A stretch of DNA of 64,000 nt from Lepidostoma basale (GCA_022606425.2 JAHDVF020000440.1:930001-994000), one strand, 5' to 3'; shown: positions 10,221 to 20,113, numbered from the stretch's first letter. The notes: generated from the sequence alone by a model not told the origin. Made by a program: numbers and translations.

Positions 10221-10258
10221 TAACATGTTTCGGAGGGGACCTACCTTATCTTTAGGTG
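10221..10258 (-). other. Hammerhead-like motif, weak
   Basis: On the minus strand, CTAAAGA is followed by an imperfect hairpin and CCGAAAC-AT-GTT. It fits the pattern of the other motifs but the box has A for G5 and the hairpin is poor. Confidence 0.3.
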
Positions 10259-10301
10259 TTAATATAACTGATATATTTTAAACATGATGAAGGAGGAACT
10301 C

Positions 10302-10805
10302 TCCTTGAGGTTTGGTTTTTAAACTGGCAACATTGTTTCTACAGACTGTCAATTTGACAGTTGACAGTTGATTTGTAATCGGTACGTTTTGCCATTTCAT
10401 CATGAATAGACTGACGTCTACACAGCGCTTGCAAATTGTGCAAATTTATTTTGAAAATCATGGTTGAGTTCGCCAAGCTTATCGTGCACTATGTCCATTT
10501 TACGGCCAACATAATCGTCCATCCGAGCAAATTATTCGGAAGACTATGGATAGTTTTCGCACCACGTACACTCTAGTGGATGATACGCATCCACAAAGAC
10601 GACGATCGTCGAAAATTGGACTTCACGATTGCGCTTCATTCGAGCTAGCCGTGGCGCTCATATGCCCGAAATCATATTTAAACAATAATGACATAAAATT
10701 ATTTATTAAATAAAGCCAATATCATAGATATTAACATTATTTTAATGTATTTTTTTTTAATTTTGAATATGTACAAGTATTTTATATCTCTAAAAAAACA
10801 CCCTA
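10302..10805 (+). mobile_element. Family N Tc1/mariner deletion derivative, copy 1
   Basis: TIRs: left AGGTTTGGTTTTTAAACTGG, right ending TCTCTAAAAAAACACCC. Between them (about 10400-10680) is a transposase N-terminal helix-turn-helix region: STQRLQIVQIYFENHG, then FYGQHNRPSEQIIRKTM and TYTLVDDTHPQRRRSSKIGL. It is joined directly to HDCASFELAVALICPKSYLN, with the DDE catalytic core absent. One in-frame TGA near 10464. The same junction occurs at 34686-35184, so this deleted form was itself mobilised in trans. Confidence 0.75.
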
Positions 10806-11320
10806 TAGTTAGAGGAAAAAATAGTGTTTTAAATCATCCAGCGATATTATATTTTTTTACCGAGAGAAGAATACGTTGACTTAAAGCAAATGTTAAAAAA
10901 TGACTGCTGAATAAAAATGTGATATTTTTTATATTTTGGCGAAAATCTTTTACTCCTCAGTTCAAGGAAATCGTACCACAATATACCCAAGAGAAACGTC
11001 ATTGGATGGATATAGCCAAGGATATACTACGAACTCTTTTCAGATAGAAGGTATTCAAGAATTTCTTTTGAAACCTGCCTGACTCTAGATAATACTGAGT
11101 TTTGTGTGGAGTTCAAACTACGACACCTCCCTCGAGCTTGCTTTCGAGTTGAATATACAGGAAAATAAAACAAACATCGCAAACTCAAAATATACTAAAG
11201 TCGTATATATAAGTTTAAAAACCAGAAGAAAGTTTAATTAAACATATTAATAAGTAAATATAATGATTTTACTGAAATCTCTTGGTAGAAGTTCATTTTA
11301 AATAATAATTAAATAAAATA
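10806..11320. other. No gene seen
   Basis: AT-rich DNA; nothing classifiable. Confidence 0.4.
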
Positions 11321-11329
11321 ATGTATTTT

Positions 11330-11575
11330 TTTAAACGAACATTCATGAATACTAATGAAAACGTCTGTCATCTAGGATATTTTAGATGTAATGACATGTT
11401 TCGTCCTTCTAAGGCATTATCAAATGACATATTTGTTAAAACATTCGATAATGCCTTAAAAGTGCCAAACATGTCTCTATTTCTAAAATATAATAAAACT
11501 CCTAGAAGACGTTTTCATTCATATTAGTTATTAAATATGGAGTTTTACACCATTGTTCAAGAAACAATAAATAAA
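11330..11575. mobile_element. Element B, inverted dimer
   Basis: Two head-to-head arms. The minus arm has GACATGTTTCGTCCTTCTAA (from 11392) and AGGCATTATCAAATG. The plus arm has CGATAATGCCTTAAAAG and GCCAAACATGTC (to about 11475). Outer ends carry the TTGTTCAAGAAACAATAAA end of B. Hammerhead-like cores in both arms are imperfect (TTGATAA box; GCCAAAC in place of GCGAAAC). Abuts the A dimer at 11585. Confidence 0.65.
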
Positions 11576-11584
11576 CTCACCTTC

Positions 11585-11760
11585 ACTTTTGTTTTTATTT
11601 CGGCAGCGACTGGTTTCGCCAGACTGGCTGGTATCGACAGACCAGTCTAACTATCGACAGAACAGACTGATATGTCGATGTCAGACAGCCTGGCCGAACC
11701 GGTTGCTGTCGAAATAAAGACAAAAATGCTACTAGTTAAAAACATCGTTTTATTTCTTTA
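11585..11760. mobile_element. Element A, inverted dimer
   Basis: Palindromic pair: CGACTGGTTTCGCCAGACTG (minus core, from about 11609) and GTCAGACAGCCTGGCCGAAC (plus core), with outer arms CACTTTTGTTTTTATTTCG and CGAAATAAAGACAAAA. Cores show CTGTCGA-like box, GCCAG/CTGGC stem and GAAACC/GAACC. Confidence 0.7.
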
Positions 11761-12505
11761 TTAGTTTGATGAGATTCATATTAAAAAGAGAAAATGAATA
11801 TAATTTTGAAAAATTATAATAAATTTGTACAGAACATTAATATTTCATTATTTTAGCACGTTTTAATTATCTAATAAAAATCTACATAAAAGAGTTGAAA
11901 TGTTGTTTTACTAAATTAAGGGTGAAATTGTAAAGAAAATTAAAAGCGAAGCATTAAGAAAATACACCTTTGAGGAAAAATTATGAATTTGCCGAGAAGC
12001 CTAAACGGGTGTGGGATAAAGCTGCGAGCGATAAACTTAAAGAACATTTTTGAATTTTAGTATTTTTTTAAATGTAGGCTAATTTACTATTATGAATTTA
12101 AACCGACGAAATGTTAATAATTTTGGATGGCAAACATTAAATGAAAATATATTAAAATTATAAAAATATTTATTATATATAATGGCTGTGTTAAAAAAAT
12201 GTTTATTTTTATATCAATTTTTCGAGCGCCAAGGTGGCGTACCCCTTAATCTAACTTGTCCAATTAAAAAAATATCTAATTCAACATGACACAATGTATA
12301 AAAATTACAAAGACTTTATTTCGGATAATACTATGAAACGAAATATTGATCGTAAATTCTCAATAATTTGACCAACCACAAATCAAATTCCGTATTTGTT
12401 TAGCGGGAGGATAACGAGTTGTTGGAATAAGGGGGGCTTTTGAAATAGCTTTGAGTGTAATAAATCTGTTAAATTATGGCTTGGTTAAATAAACCATAGC
12501 TCACT
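11761..12505. other. No gene seen
   Basis: AT-rich spacer with no recognisable coding or repeat structure. Confidence 0.4.
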
Positions 12506-12675
12506 AGGTGAGATTACATTATATAATAAGCAGATCCGTTGACACCGACGGTTTAAAATGCCGCATAAATAGGGCACAAAAAAGCCTTAAATTATTGCTA
12601 TTGTCTTCTTCATCCGCATATCTGTGCAAACCGCAGCGTTCTTTCTTGTGGTATCGATTTTGGTGTAAATGCCAT

Positions 12676-12752
12676 ATGACGAACTTCGTGGCAAGTGGTA
12701 AGTGCTTTGACTGCCACACCGTAGGTCCCGGGTTCAAAGGTAATGAAGTAAG
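12676..12752 (+). mobile_element. SINE T head fragment
   Basis: tRNA-like head only: GACGAACTTCGTGGCAAGTG, GGTAAGTGCTTTGACTGCCA and the B-box region GGTCCCGGGTTCAAAGG. One A-box base is missing and the B box is degraded. It continues into unrelated sequence. Confidence 0.65.
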
Positions 12753-13034
12753 AGAAAATAATATAGGACGTCCGTGCGCAAGGACGTGTCCGAGATCAGA
12801 GACCGAATTATTGTAGTGCAGATGACAGTGTCCCTTTTTTGCTGTATATTATTGATCTGTGGTGCGGGTTTGAAATTCCTACGGATTGCTTAGTTGGAAA
12901 TTACATATATCAATTATTTGATAAAGTAAAATTGAAAATATTGTTTATCAATTATTTCTGCAGTTATTTCATTAGTGTATAAATATTGTAAAAATACAGC
13001 TTTTTACTCATATTATTCTCTTCAAAGAAAAAAT

Positions 13035-13690
13035 GTAAAAACTAACTAAGTAACTAACTGCCTAATTAACCATCACGCCGTTTCCCGGAGGGGTAGGCAG
13101 AGAGAATGGATCGCCACATTGTTCTATCCTGGCATGATTCTTGCGCCTCTTCTACATTCACACATCGTGACATGCACGCTCGGCGATTGTTCGTACTTCG
13201 AGCATGGCCGCCTTTCAGTAATTGATTAATTTGGTCATGCTATGTCTTCCTTGGCTTTCCTCGACTTCTTTTCCATATATATGTCCATCTTAGTGACCCT
13301 TTCTTAATTTTATTTATCACGCATTCATCTGCTATACATTCCTTTTTTACTTCATCATTAGATATTCTATCGTACATTGTTTTTCCGCACATTCTTCTTA
13401 GTGACCTCATTTCTACGGCATTTATTCTACTTTCATTCTTCTTTTGCCAACTCCAAGGTTCACTTCCATACATAAGGGTCGGGACTAGACCTCCATTGTG
13501 CACTGCCATCTTTGCTTTAGTCGATATATTTCTAATTGCGGTAATGACTTTGAGTGCACCATTTATTTTGTTTCCAGCTCCAACCCTTCTTCCGATATCT
13601 TTCTCCATTCTTCCATCTCTTGTAAACATGCTTCCCAGGTAAATAAATTCGGTAACTTGCTCTAATTTCTCACCGTTCGCACTTATGTCA
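13035..13690 (-). mobile_element. Family R LINE copy, long
   Basis: One of the longer copies. From the tail at about 13035 it runs upstream through GKPRKT, KKGSLRWTYI (deleted HMER region), SRINAVEMRSLRRMCGKTMY, AVHNGGLVPTLMYGSEPWSW, and the reverse-transcriptase C-terminal block MFTRDGRMEKDIGRRVGAGNKI-NGALK. It ends near the EQVTEFIYLGS equivalent. The 390-bp frame 13240-13629 is open but the ends are frameshifted. Confidence 0.8.
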
Positions 13691-13936
13691 TAGTCCGATA
13701 TAAAAAAATGTGAAAAGGGCGCGATAAACTAACCCAACGGACCTGGCGGTGTGGAGATCATTTGCGGGTCCAGCGAACGCGAGGACGCGTGTTCTCTGTT
13801 TACCCAGATATTGTTCACACACGATGTAAACAAACAAATCAGGAACACACAAAAACAATATACGTTCAATCATATCCGAACAAATTTAAACAGGGTTAAC
13901 TGTATACCAATATCCATTTATATGATTAAAAAATTA

Positions 13937-14546
13937 ATCAAATCAAATAAGTTTATTTTTTCAAAAGATATTACAAACATTTATTATAGTTGAAGACATC
14001 TATTGAGAACAGTCAAGAGTATTTGTCTTCTGAACGTACTTTCACGAATATGAAAGACATCTATCTCCGAAACGATCATGTTCAGCAGTTTGATTGCTCT
14101 CCCCACCGGTATCATCAGAGGCAGGTTGGTTCTGCATGCTGGGAGATAAAACAGTCTGTGCTGACGCTGTCGAAGATAAGCATCCGGAACATAAAGATGG
14201 ATAGCATCCAAGATGACGGAATTCTCAAAGAATCTCTTGATAAGTATGAAGAAATGGGTTAGTGTGCACCCATCCCTTCTTATCTGTAAACTATTGGTCC
14301 CCAGCATGCCCAAGAGGAATGCAGTGGGATAAAGCCACGGATAGCTACCAAACTCCCTCATGTAGAGATATCTCAGAAATCTTTTCTGAACCCTCTCTAA
14401 CATGAGCGAGTATCTCGCCTCATGGGGACTCCTTATCACCGAGCCACACTCGAGCCGGCTCCGGACCAATGAAATATACAAAATTCGCAAAACATAGGGA
14501 TTCCTGATAACTCTACCAGTTTGAATGAATTGAGTATATGAATTCA
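13937..14546 (-). mobile_element. Jockey-type LINE, ORF2 C-terminal fragment
   Basis: Minus-strand frame 13984-14547 reads YISLVRSRLECGSVIRSPHE, then LERVQKRFLRYLYMREFG, YPTAFLLGMLGTNSLQIRRD, LYVPDAYLRQRQHRLFYLP, PVGRAIKLLN and FHIRESTFRRQ. This is the region just after the RT of Jockey-superfamily ORF2. The end differs (TVLNRCLQL), reflecting a deletion across the normal stop and part of the 3' UTR. Tail is TCAAATCAAAT (reverse of TGATT repeats) at about 13937. The frame is otherwise intact but 5'-truncated. Confidence 0.85.
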
Positions 14547-14577
14547 CATTTTACATTTTGGCCAATAGAAACATTCA

Positions 14578-14890
14578 TTATCGAGGACAATAATCTGAAT
14601 TCACCTGTGCAGAACCTCCAAGAACGCTTAAAATATTTGTAAGTCTTGATTCTGATTGGTTCCATTTCGATAGTGTAAGGGTGTCTGTCCACCGGAGCGG
14701 AGCTAGGTGGCGGAGCGGTGAGCGAGGTAAAAAACTAATAGGGGACCAGTCTAGTGCGCCCTGAGCGATGCAGGCTGGGTTCCGTCTCAGAGTGTGACCG
14801 ATCCACTGCCATTTGCGTCTAGCGACTTGTTCTCTAATTGGCTTTTCGCCTGCCATGGTCCAGAGAACGGCATTTAACACTGTTTGGGGT
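14578..14890 (-). mobile_element. LINE 3' fragment, family Q2 (RTE-like)
   Basis: VLWTMAGEKPIREQVARRKW and WIGHTLRRNPACIAQ are post-RT LINE motifs matching 20400-20730. Homology stops after DWSP (about 14745), where unrelated DNA containing a TIR takes over. 5' junction identical to the 20-kb copy (see the duplication finding). Confidence 0.75.
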
Positions 14891-15283
14891 CAATAGATTT
14901 TGAATATTGTCTTTTAAATATGTGTCGTAGATTAATATTATACTATTGAAAACGTTTGATTAGTTTTATTATATTATACGTAAATGGCATATTTTACCTG
15001 TCTAAGACATTAACAAATATACATGTACAATCAATAACAAATGTACACATTTGATAATGCCTTGGACAGCCGAAACCAGTCATTCCCATAAAATGTAATG
15101 AAATTTCTAGAAATCAGACGTTTTAATTTGTATTAAATATTTAATATCGAGTTTTATACCATTTTTCAATAAATTTGTGTCTTAGACAAATATAATTATA
15201 TCCTTCGGGCGGAGATTTTATGCAATTCTATTGGTGGATTTTTACTCGCTCACCCCTCCGCTCCGGTGGACAGGCACCCTTAT
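14675..15283. mobile_element. TIR element K enclosing LINE and B sequence
   Basis: Left end TAAGGGTGTCTGTCCACCGG at 14675 and right end CCGGTGGACAGGCACCCTTA ending near 15282 form a TIR of about 25 bp with one or two mismatches. Subterminal GGTGAGCGAGTAA-like copies sit inside both ends. The interior holds the Q2 LINE fragment and an element B dimer. Either sequence capture by a MITE or successive insertions. TSD not certain (TA or TTA). Confidence 0.6.
14933..15175. mobile_element. Element B inverted dimer with near-perfect TSD
   Basis: Flanked by TGTGTCGTAGA (14922-14932) and TGTGTCTTAGA (15176-15186), one mismatch. The plus arm core is TTGATAA (15051), a GCC...GGC hairpin and CCGAAACCA-GTC ending at 15081. 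The minus arm core is decayed. Paralogue of 20114-20352. Confidence 0.7.
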
Positions 15284-15289
15284 AAACTT

Positions 15290-16090
15290 ATTCTCCAAAA
15301 CATTGCAGAGATTAGCAATCATCTCCAATACGTATTGTCTGTCTACACAGTGAAGTATATACGAGTATGGTGAAGCTATCTCAATAACTCTAAGAATTGT
15401 TTGAGAATGCACTCGCAAGGCAAAACAAATGTCAATATTATTTAAATATAAATATATTTTTTTATACATAAATGATATAAAAAACAATCGCGTTTTTAAT
15501 ACATACTCGTAAAGACAACGAACTCGAAACCAAAAATTTCAATACCAAATTAAACAAATATTGAATTTGAAATTTCGCATTTCATGAAGAAATATTTGAC
15601 AGCTATATTATAGCTTCGATTTCTTCAATGGGAAAATTGAAGAAAGGAGGCGAGATTCATTTTGGAAACAAAAAATTCAATTCCATTCAATACGGTATTA
15701 AGCAAATTCTATTCCTAACAAATTCCCAGAATTGAATTATTGCCACTGTGAGAACATCCGAGAAATTGCGCTATAAAGCAGCAACAATTAGATTTGTGAA
15801 CAATAAAGAATGAAAGATACATCCCACATCTTCTTGGAATTGTACACGCAAAATAAAATATTTAGCCTTCAAGGGAACAGAGGAGTGATAAAACAAGAAT
15901 ACTATAATAGTTTTTTGGGATTCGTAAAAAGTACGAATTGAAGTGGGACAAGTATAAAAATATTTTCTGTAGTACCTTAGAAATTAGAGATGTGTAAACG
16001 TTGAGGAACCAGATCAAGAACTCGGATCCTTTTCTGGAACCAAATTAAACTCTTGTTCCATTTGAAAATAAGCCACTCCAAGAATGACCC
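15290..16090. other. No gene seen
   Basis: AT-rich sequence; I recognise no repeat family or coding region. Confidence 0.4.
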
Positions 16091-16092
16091 GC

Positions 16093-16877
16093 AATTGAGG
16101 ACCGTTTTCACAAAGCGAAATATCTACAAAATGTATTTTTAGAAGGTTTTTTCATTTTTAAAATTATACGTTTTGTAATAGTAATATTACATTTACTATT
16201 ACAAGCTAAGATGGCAGTGCACAATGGTGTTCTTGTGCCGACCCTTATGTATGGAAGTGAAGTATGGAACTGGCAAAAGAAGGATGAAAGTAGAATAAAT
16301 GCAGTAGAAATGAGATCTCTAAGACGAATGTGTGGCAAATCTGTATATGATAGAGTGACAAATGCAAGTATAAGAAGTGAATGTGGTGCGAATGAAAGTG
16401 TTATGAACAAAATAAGGAAAGGGTCATTAAGATGGTTTGGACACATGGAAAGAATGAGTGAAGACAGAATGGTAAAGAAGGTATATGTAAACGGCGTGAA
16501 CGGAGCTAGAAATAGAGGAAGGCCGAGGAAAACGTGGCACGATCAAATCAATCAAATATTGAATGTCGGTCACGTGAGGAGTCGGAAAAATCGACGTGCG
16601 TGCATGACAAGATGTATGAATGTAGAGGAAACGAGAGGCGTATGTCAGGACAGAACAGTGTGGCGTTCCATTCTTTCTGCCTACCCCTCCGGGGAGACGG
16701 CGTGATGGTAAGTTAGTTAGTAAATAGACGCAATATTTGAACCGCTACAACTTCGCACATATACCGTTTTGTTAAAATTTTATTTCACCAATCAATAGAG
16801 CTCCCATGGAAGAACCCATTTCCATAAAAACACTTTTTTTATGTAGAAATTTCACTTTGTGAAAACGGTCCTCAATT
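16093..16877. mobile_element. Long-TIR element L enclosing a family R copy
   Basis: AATTGAGGACCGTTTTCACA starts at 16093, continuing AAGCGAAATATCTACA. Its inverted partner, TGTAGAAATTTCACTTTGTG then AAAACGGTCCTCAATT, ends at 16877. TIR about 36 bp with two mismatches. The 785-bp unit has a family R LINE in the middle; the remainder is non-coding. TSD not identified. Confidence 0.6.
16211..16705 (+). CDS. Family R LINE ORF, C-terminal 164 codons, open (5'-truncated)
   Basis: Best-preserved frame of the family. Residues 1-20 MAVHNGVLVPTLMYGSEVWN; 26-42 ESRINAVEMRSLRRMCG; about 70-82 KGSLRWFGHMERM; about 101-117 RGRPRKTWHDQINQIL; about 125-150 SRKNRRACMTRCMNVEE, then CQDRTVWRSILSAYPSGETA and TGA. 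This is the domain after the reverse transcriptase of RTE-like ORFs, a region with basic, nucleic-acid-binding character; its function in this family is unknown to me. The initiator ATG is accidental, being internal to the full ORF. The stop is followed by TGGTAAGTTAGTTAG, the LINE tail. It sits inside TIR element L (16093-16877). No RT or endonuclease domain, so it cannot move by itself. Confidence 0.85.
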   Translation: MAVHNGVLVPTLMYGSEVWNWQKKDESRINAVEMRSLRRMCGKSVYDRVTNASIRSECGANESVMNKIRKGSLRWFGHMERMSEDRMVKKVYVNGVNGARNRGRPRKTWHDQINQILNVGHVRSRKNRRACMTRCMNVEETRGVCQDRTVWRSILSAYPSGETA

Positions 16878-17079
16878 CATAGCCTGTACATACCTGCACG
16901 ATTGAAGAAAAATAAATAGTTTTTATTTTGTTTTGTATATTTTTTCCAGGTGTAAACAAGAATATTTTTATATCATAAAAATATTCGCGATTAAATTTAC
17001 ATAATTAATGTTCAAAACAAAGATGACGGCGCCATCATGGATTGTTCTTTCTTCCGACCGTAAAAATCAACCTGCCTCT

Positions 17080-17335
17080 AATAATGCCGGTAGGAAGAGC
17101 AATCAGTCTGCTGAAGAAGATTACCTCGGAGATCGAAGTCTTTCATATTAGTGAATGTACGTTCAGAAAACAAATACTCTTAGCTTTAGAGAGTATCTTG
17201 TCTTCCTAAAATTGAACCATCTCTCATGAGTTCCTGGTACTTTACCCTTTCTCAAATGGATGCCTTAAACTACGAGTATAACTATGTTTGTAATATCTTT
17301 TGAGTGAATAAATAAACAGAAATGATCTCATTTAA
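17080..17335 (+). mobile_element. Jockey-type LINE 3' end
   Basis: Reads NLPLIMPVGRAISLLKKIT and IEVFHISECTFRKQILLALE, then the shared 3' UTR (TCTCATGAGTTCCTGGTACT, ATGCCTTAAACT, TTTGTAATATCTTTTGAG) and an AATAAATAAACAGAAATGAT end. 5'-truncated. Confidence 0.75.
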
Positions 17336-17550
17336 CTATTAACAGAAGGTTATAATAGTGAAGTTCCACTTTTGGAATCAGGTGCATGTGAAAAACTCGT
17401 AAATAACTTGGAGACAGAACTCGACATTTGACCGACAACTCATATACCGAATTCATTTAGTTGGTTCTTTCTTAGGACCTGGTTTTATTTCTATAGAATT
17501 TTACTAACGAACTAACTATTAACCTTCATGTTTTTTTTTTTTTTTTTTTT

Positions 17551-17784
17551 TTTTATGTATACAACAGGTCGCTTGAACCCAATTACAGTATACAATTTGT
17601 TAAAGCTGATATATTGATTCTCGTGACATGTGACAGGTAGCCAATCTATCGCCATTTTATTGTCACGTGAATACTACGCCAGACCAAAGACAGTGTGACA
17701 ATCACACTGCCATCGCCGGGAATCGAACCCAGAACCTTCGGAATGGGAATCAGAGCTCTTACCACTCTGCCACGAAGGTCGTCA
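17551..17784 (-). mobile_element. SINE T, full-length copy (variant-1 tail)
   Basis: Minus strand from GACCTTCGTGGCAGAGTGG (A box near 17770) and GGTTCGATTCCCGGCGATGG (B box near 17720) through ACGTGACAATAAAATGGCG and GGCTACCTGTCACATG, to a tail with GTATAC twice (TTGTATACTGTAATTGGGTT, then CAACAGG-like, GTATACAT and a poly-A run seen as T18+ at 17532-17550). The poly-A length suggests a fairly recent insertion. Confidence 0.8.
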
Positions 17785-17799
17785 ATGTTGACTCACTAA

Positions 17800-17975
17800 A
17801 GGGATAAACAGAATAGACATGCACACCATTCAATCTTAACATACTTATAATCAATATTTATACATCGTGTCATCGTGTGACTCCTCACGTGACCGACATT
17901 TAATGTTTGATTGATTTGATCTTGCCGCGTTTTCCTAGTTCCCTTTGCGTCATTTGCATATTCTTTCTTTATCTT
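17800..17975 (-). mobile_element. Family R LINE, short fragment
   Basis: Minus-strand match to the NVGHVRS...TRCMN region, with the GTGACTCCTCACGTGACCGA block and a GTAGTTCC-like 5' end. Truncated at both ends. Confidence 0.6.
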
Positions 17976-18028
17976 CATTCTATAGTGAACACATACCATA
18001 TATAATATATAACTGTAGATTGTAACAC

Positions 18029-18240
18029 CTGAGGATACCAACATAGGCTGGCTAAACAGCCCTCGCGACGAAGTCATAAGAAAATAGATAAATAAATTAT
18101 GATACAAATCATGCCCCCGTATAAACCAACAATCCACTAAAACACCTTCCAACAATGTTCCCATCAGACGTAAGAGGAATAGCCACAAGGGCTAAAGCTC
18201 TGTAAGCCAGAACATCCAAGTCCAAGTCGAATTATAATAG
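18029..18240 (+). mobile_element. Element C relic plus hAT MITE relic
   Basis: 18029-18072 is a decayed C core (ACCTGAGGAT, CCAACATAGG, CTGGCTAAACAG, CTCGCGAC). 18105-18200 matches the hAT MITE interior (CATGCCCCCGTATAAACCAA, CCAACAATGTTCCCATCAGA, CGTAAGAGGAATAGCCACAA). TIRs of the MITE are lost. Confidence 0.55.
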
Positions 18241-18304
18241 TCTTTAAAATTATACAGTTAATGATGCTGAAGAATCGGCCAAAACAAGGGATTATCAAAA
18301 TATT

Positions 18305-18865
18305 TAAAATTAAATTAAACACTTTTTCACTTAGCATAAACCACTATATTTGAGTGAGTAGCGCCTTTCTCAAATAAAGTGGTTTATACCAGTGCTCCGC
18401 AACCTTTATTCACCTACGGCACACCTAAGTTCTTCCTCGAATTTCGTGGCACACCTAAAGCTAAAATTCGGTATGGGCGTGGGCGTTAATCAGCTCAGCA
18501 GAGATGTTGGTGAATTTTTTTAGCTCATTCGGGAAAACCGAATGTTTGATTTTTCACGAATGGACTAAAAAAAGGTCGCCAACAAAAATATCCCGTGTGA
18601 TTTTCACTAACAAGCTGAATGAGCTAAAAAAAAACAAAAATAAAAAAGGTCACCAACGTCCCCTGGGCTGATTTACGAAAGAGTCGACTCTTTCGCAATT
18701 CACGACTTCCGACTATAATTAAATATAAAATTTTTTTCATTGTGTATTTGACCGCGGCACACCTACATCCGGGTCACAGCACACCAATGTGCCGCGGCAC
18801 ACCGGTTGCGGAACACTGGTTTATACGAGTACTAAGTGAAAATGTGTTTAATTTTATTTTGAAAT
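18305..18865. repeat. Palindromic host repeat split by a hAT element
   Basis: Outer arms AATTAAACACTTTTTCACTT (left) and AAGTGAAAATGTGTTTAATT (right) with inner AAACCAC / GTGGTTT. The minus strand shows TTGAGAAAGGCGC then a spacer, a shape reminiscent of the hammerhead-like elements but without a clean GAAAC. Interrupted at 18390-18818. Confidence 0.5.
18390..18818. mobile_element. Non-autonomous hAT element with perfect 8-bp TSD
   Basis: Left end CAGTGCTCCGCAACC at 18390, right end GGTTGCGGAACACTG ending 18818. Flanked by GTTTATAC at 18382-18389 and 18819-18826. CAGTG termini and an 8-bp TSD are the hAT signature. About 429 bp, no transposase; subterminal GGCACACCTA repeats occur near both ends. 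Confidence 0.9.
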
Positions 18866-19354
18866 ATCCCTAATCACCATGTAAGGCTTTGTTAAAATTA
18901 TCAAAATCATAAATATATTGATAAACCCCTCCTCCTGAATAAACTCCTGAATAAAAAAATTGGAAAAAGGATCTATTCGAGGTATTTATTTTAAATAAAG
19001 AAATAACCAGTCGCAAGATTTTTCAAACATATTGTTACTTCTCATCTCTATTAGATATTCAGAAAAACCGAATGTGAGCTTTTATTGGGCTTCAAAGCAT
19101 TCACAAAAAAGTTGAAAAAAAATACAATATACACAAATGTGATTCGCTGTCATGAAATCTTCATGTTTTATGGCGGTAAAACATATTTTATTCAAATTCA
19201 TTATTGCGCACTTTTCATACCATCCCCATCTTTCGCCACCCCTTGATATGTGCTAAAATAATATTAAGCGGGACACGAGAAACCCTTACCTAATATATAA
19301 AAAAAAATCTATTATGGCAATCACTTTATGATTCACATTTAAGATTTTTTTTAA

Positions 19355-19995
19355 ACTAACTAACTAACCAACACGCCGTCTCCCCGAAGGGGTAGGCAGA
19401 AATAATAGACTGCCACACTTTTCTTTCCTGACATATTTCTCTAGCTTCCACAACATTCATACATCGTGTAATGCAAGCACGTCGATTCTCCGACTCCTCA
19501 CGTGGCCGACATTCAATATTTGATTTATTTGATCCTGACACGTTTTCTTCGATCTTCCTCTTTATCTAGTTCCATTAACATCGTTAACATATAATAATTA
19601 AATAAAACTATGTTTTTAAACTACTTCCACTTTTGTCTTCATTTAGACAGCGACCGGTTTCGCCAGGCTCGCTGGCATCGACAGACTGGTCATCATGGAT
19701 CGTGGTTAACATATATTTTATACGATTCTTTCTTCATTCATTCCTTCTATGTGTCCAAGCCATCTTAATGATCCTTGCATTATTTAGTTCATAACACCAT
19801 CATTCGCACTGCATTCACTTCTTATATTTTCATTCGACACTCTATCATACACAGAGTATCCACACATTCGTCTAAGAGATCTCATTTCTACTGCATTTAT
19901 TCTACTTTCATCCTTCTTTTGCCAGTTCCATGCTTCGCTTCCATACATAAGGGTCGGTAGAAGAACACCATTGTGCACTGCCATTCTAGCTTTTT
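19355..19995 (-). mobile_element. Family R LINE copy split by an element A insertion
   Basis: Outer segments 19355-19593 and 19705-19995 together read back from the TTAG tail through AREICQERKVWQSIISAYPF, GHMEG, ENIRSECSANDGVMN, INAVEMRSLRRMCGYSVYD and MAVHNGVLLPTLMYGSEAWN. The A insertion at 19594-19704 carries an 11-bp TSD. Confidence 0.85.
19594..19704 (-). mobile_element. Element A monomer inserted with 11-bp TSD
   Basis: TSD GTTAACATATA at 19583-19593 and 19705-19715. The 111-bp insert, on the minus strand: CCAGT-CTGTCGA box, T, hairpin GCCAG/CTGGC, GAAAC-CG-GTC, GCTG..., then a 3' part ending TTTTATTTAATTAT. CAGT before the box pairs with GCTG after GTC (one G-U), giving an open stem I. 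This is the smallest clean retroposed unit of the family here. Confidence 0.8.
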
Positions 19996-20113
19996 TTAAA
20001 CTGTGATAAAAATAATGTAATGAAAATACATTCGAATACGATCGATACGTTCGAAACACAAACATTATTTGAAAAAGAGATGTATTATTATAATTATATT
20101 TGTCTAAGACACA

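Noticed and set aside
12508..12816. Possible 102-codon gene
   Set aside because: The frame runs through the SINE T head fragment and has no recognisable domain.
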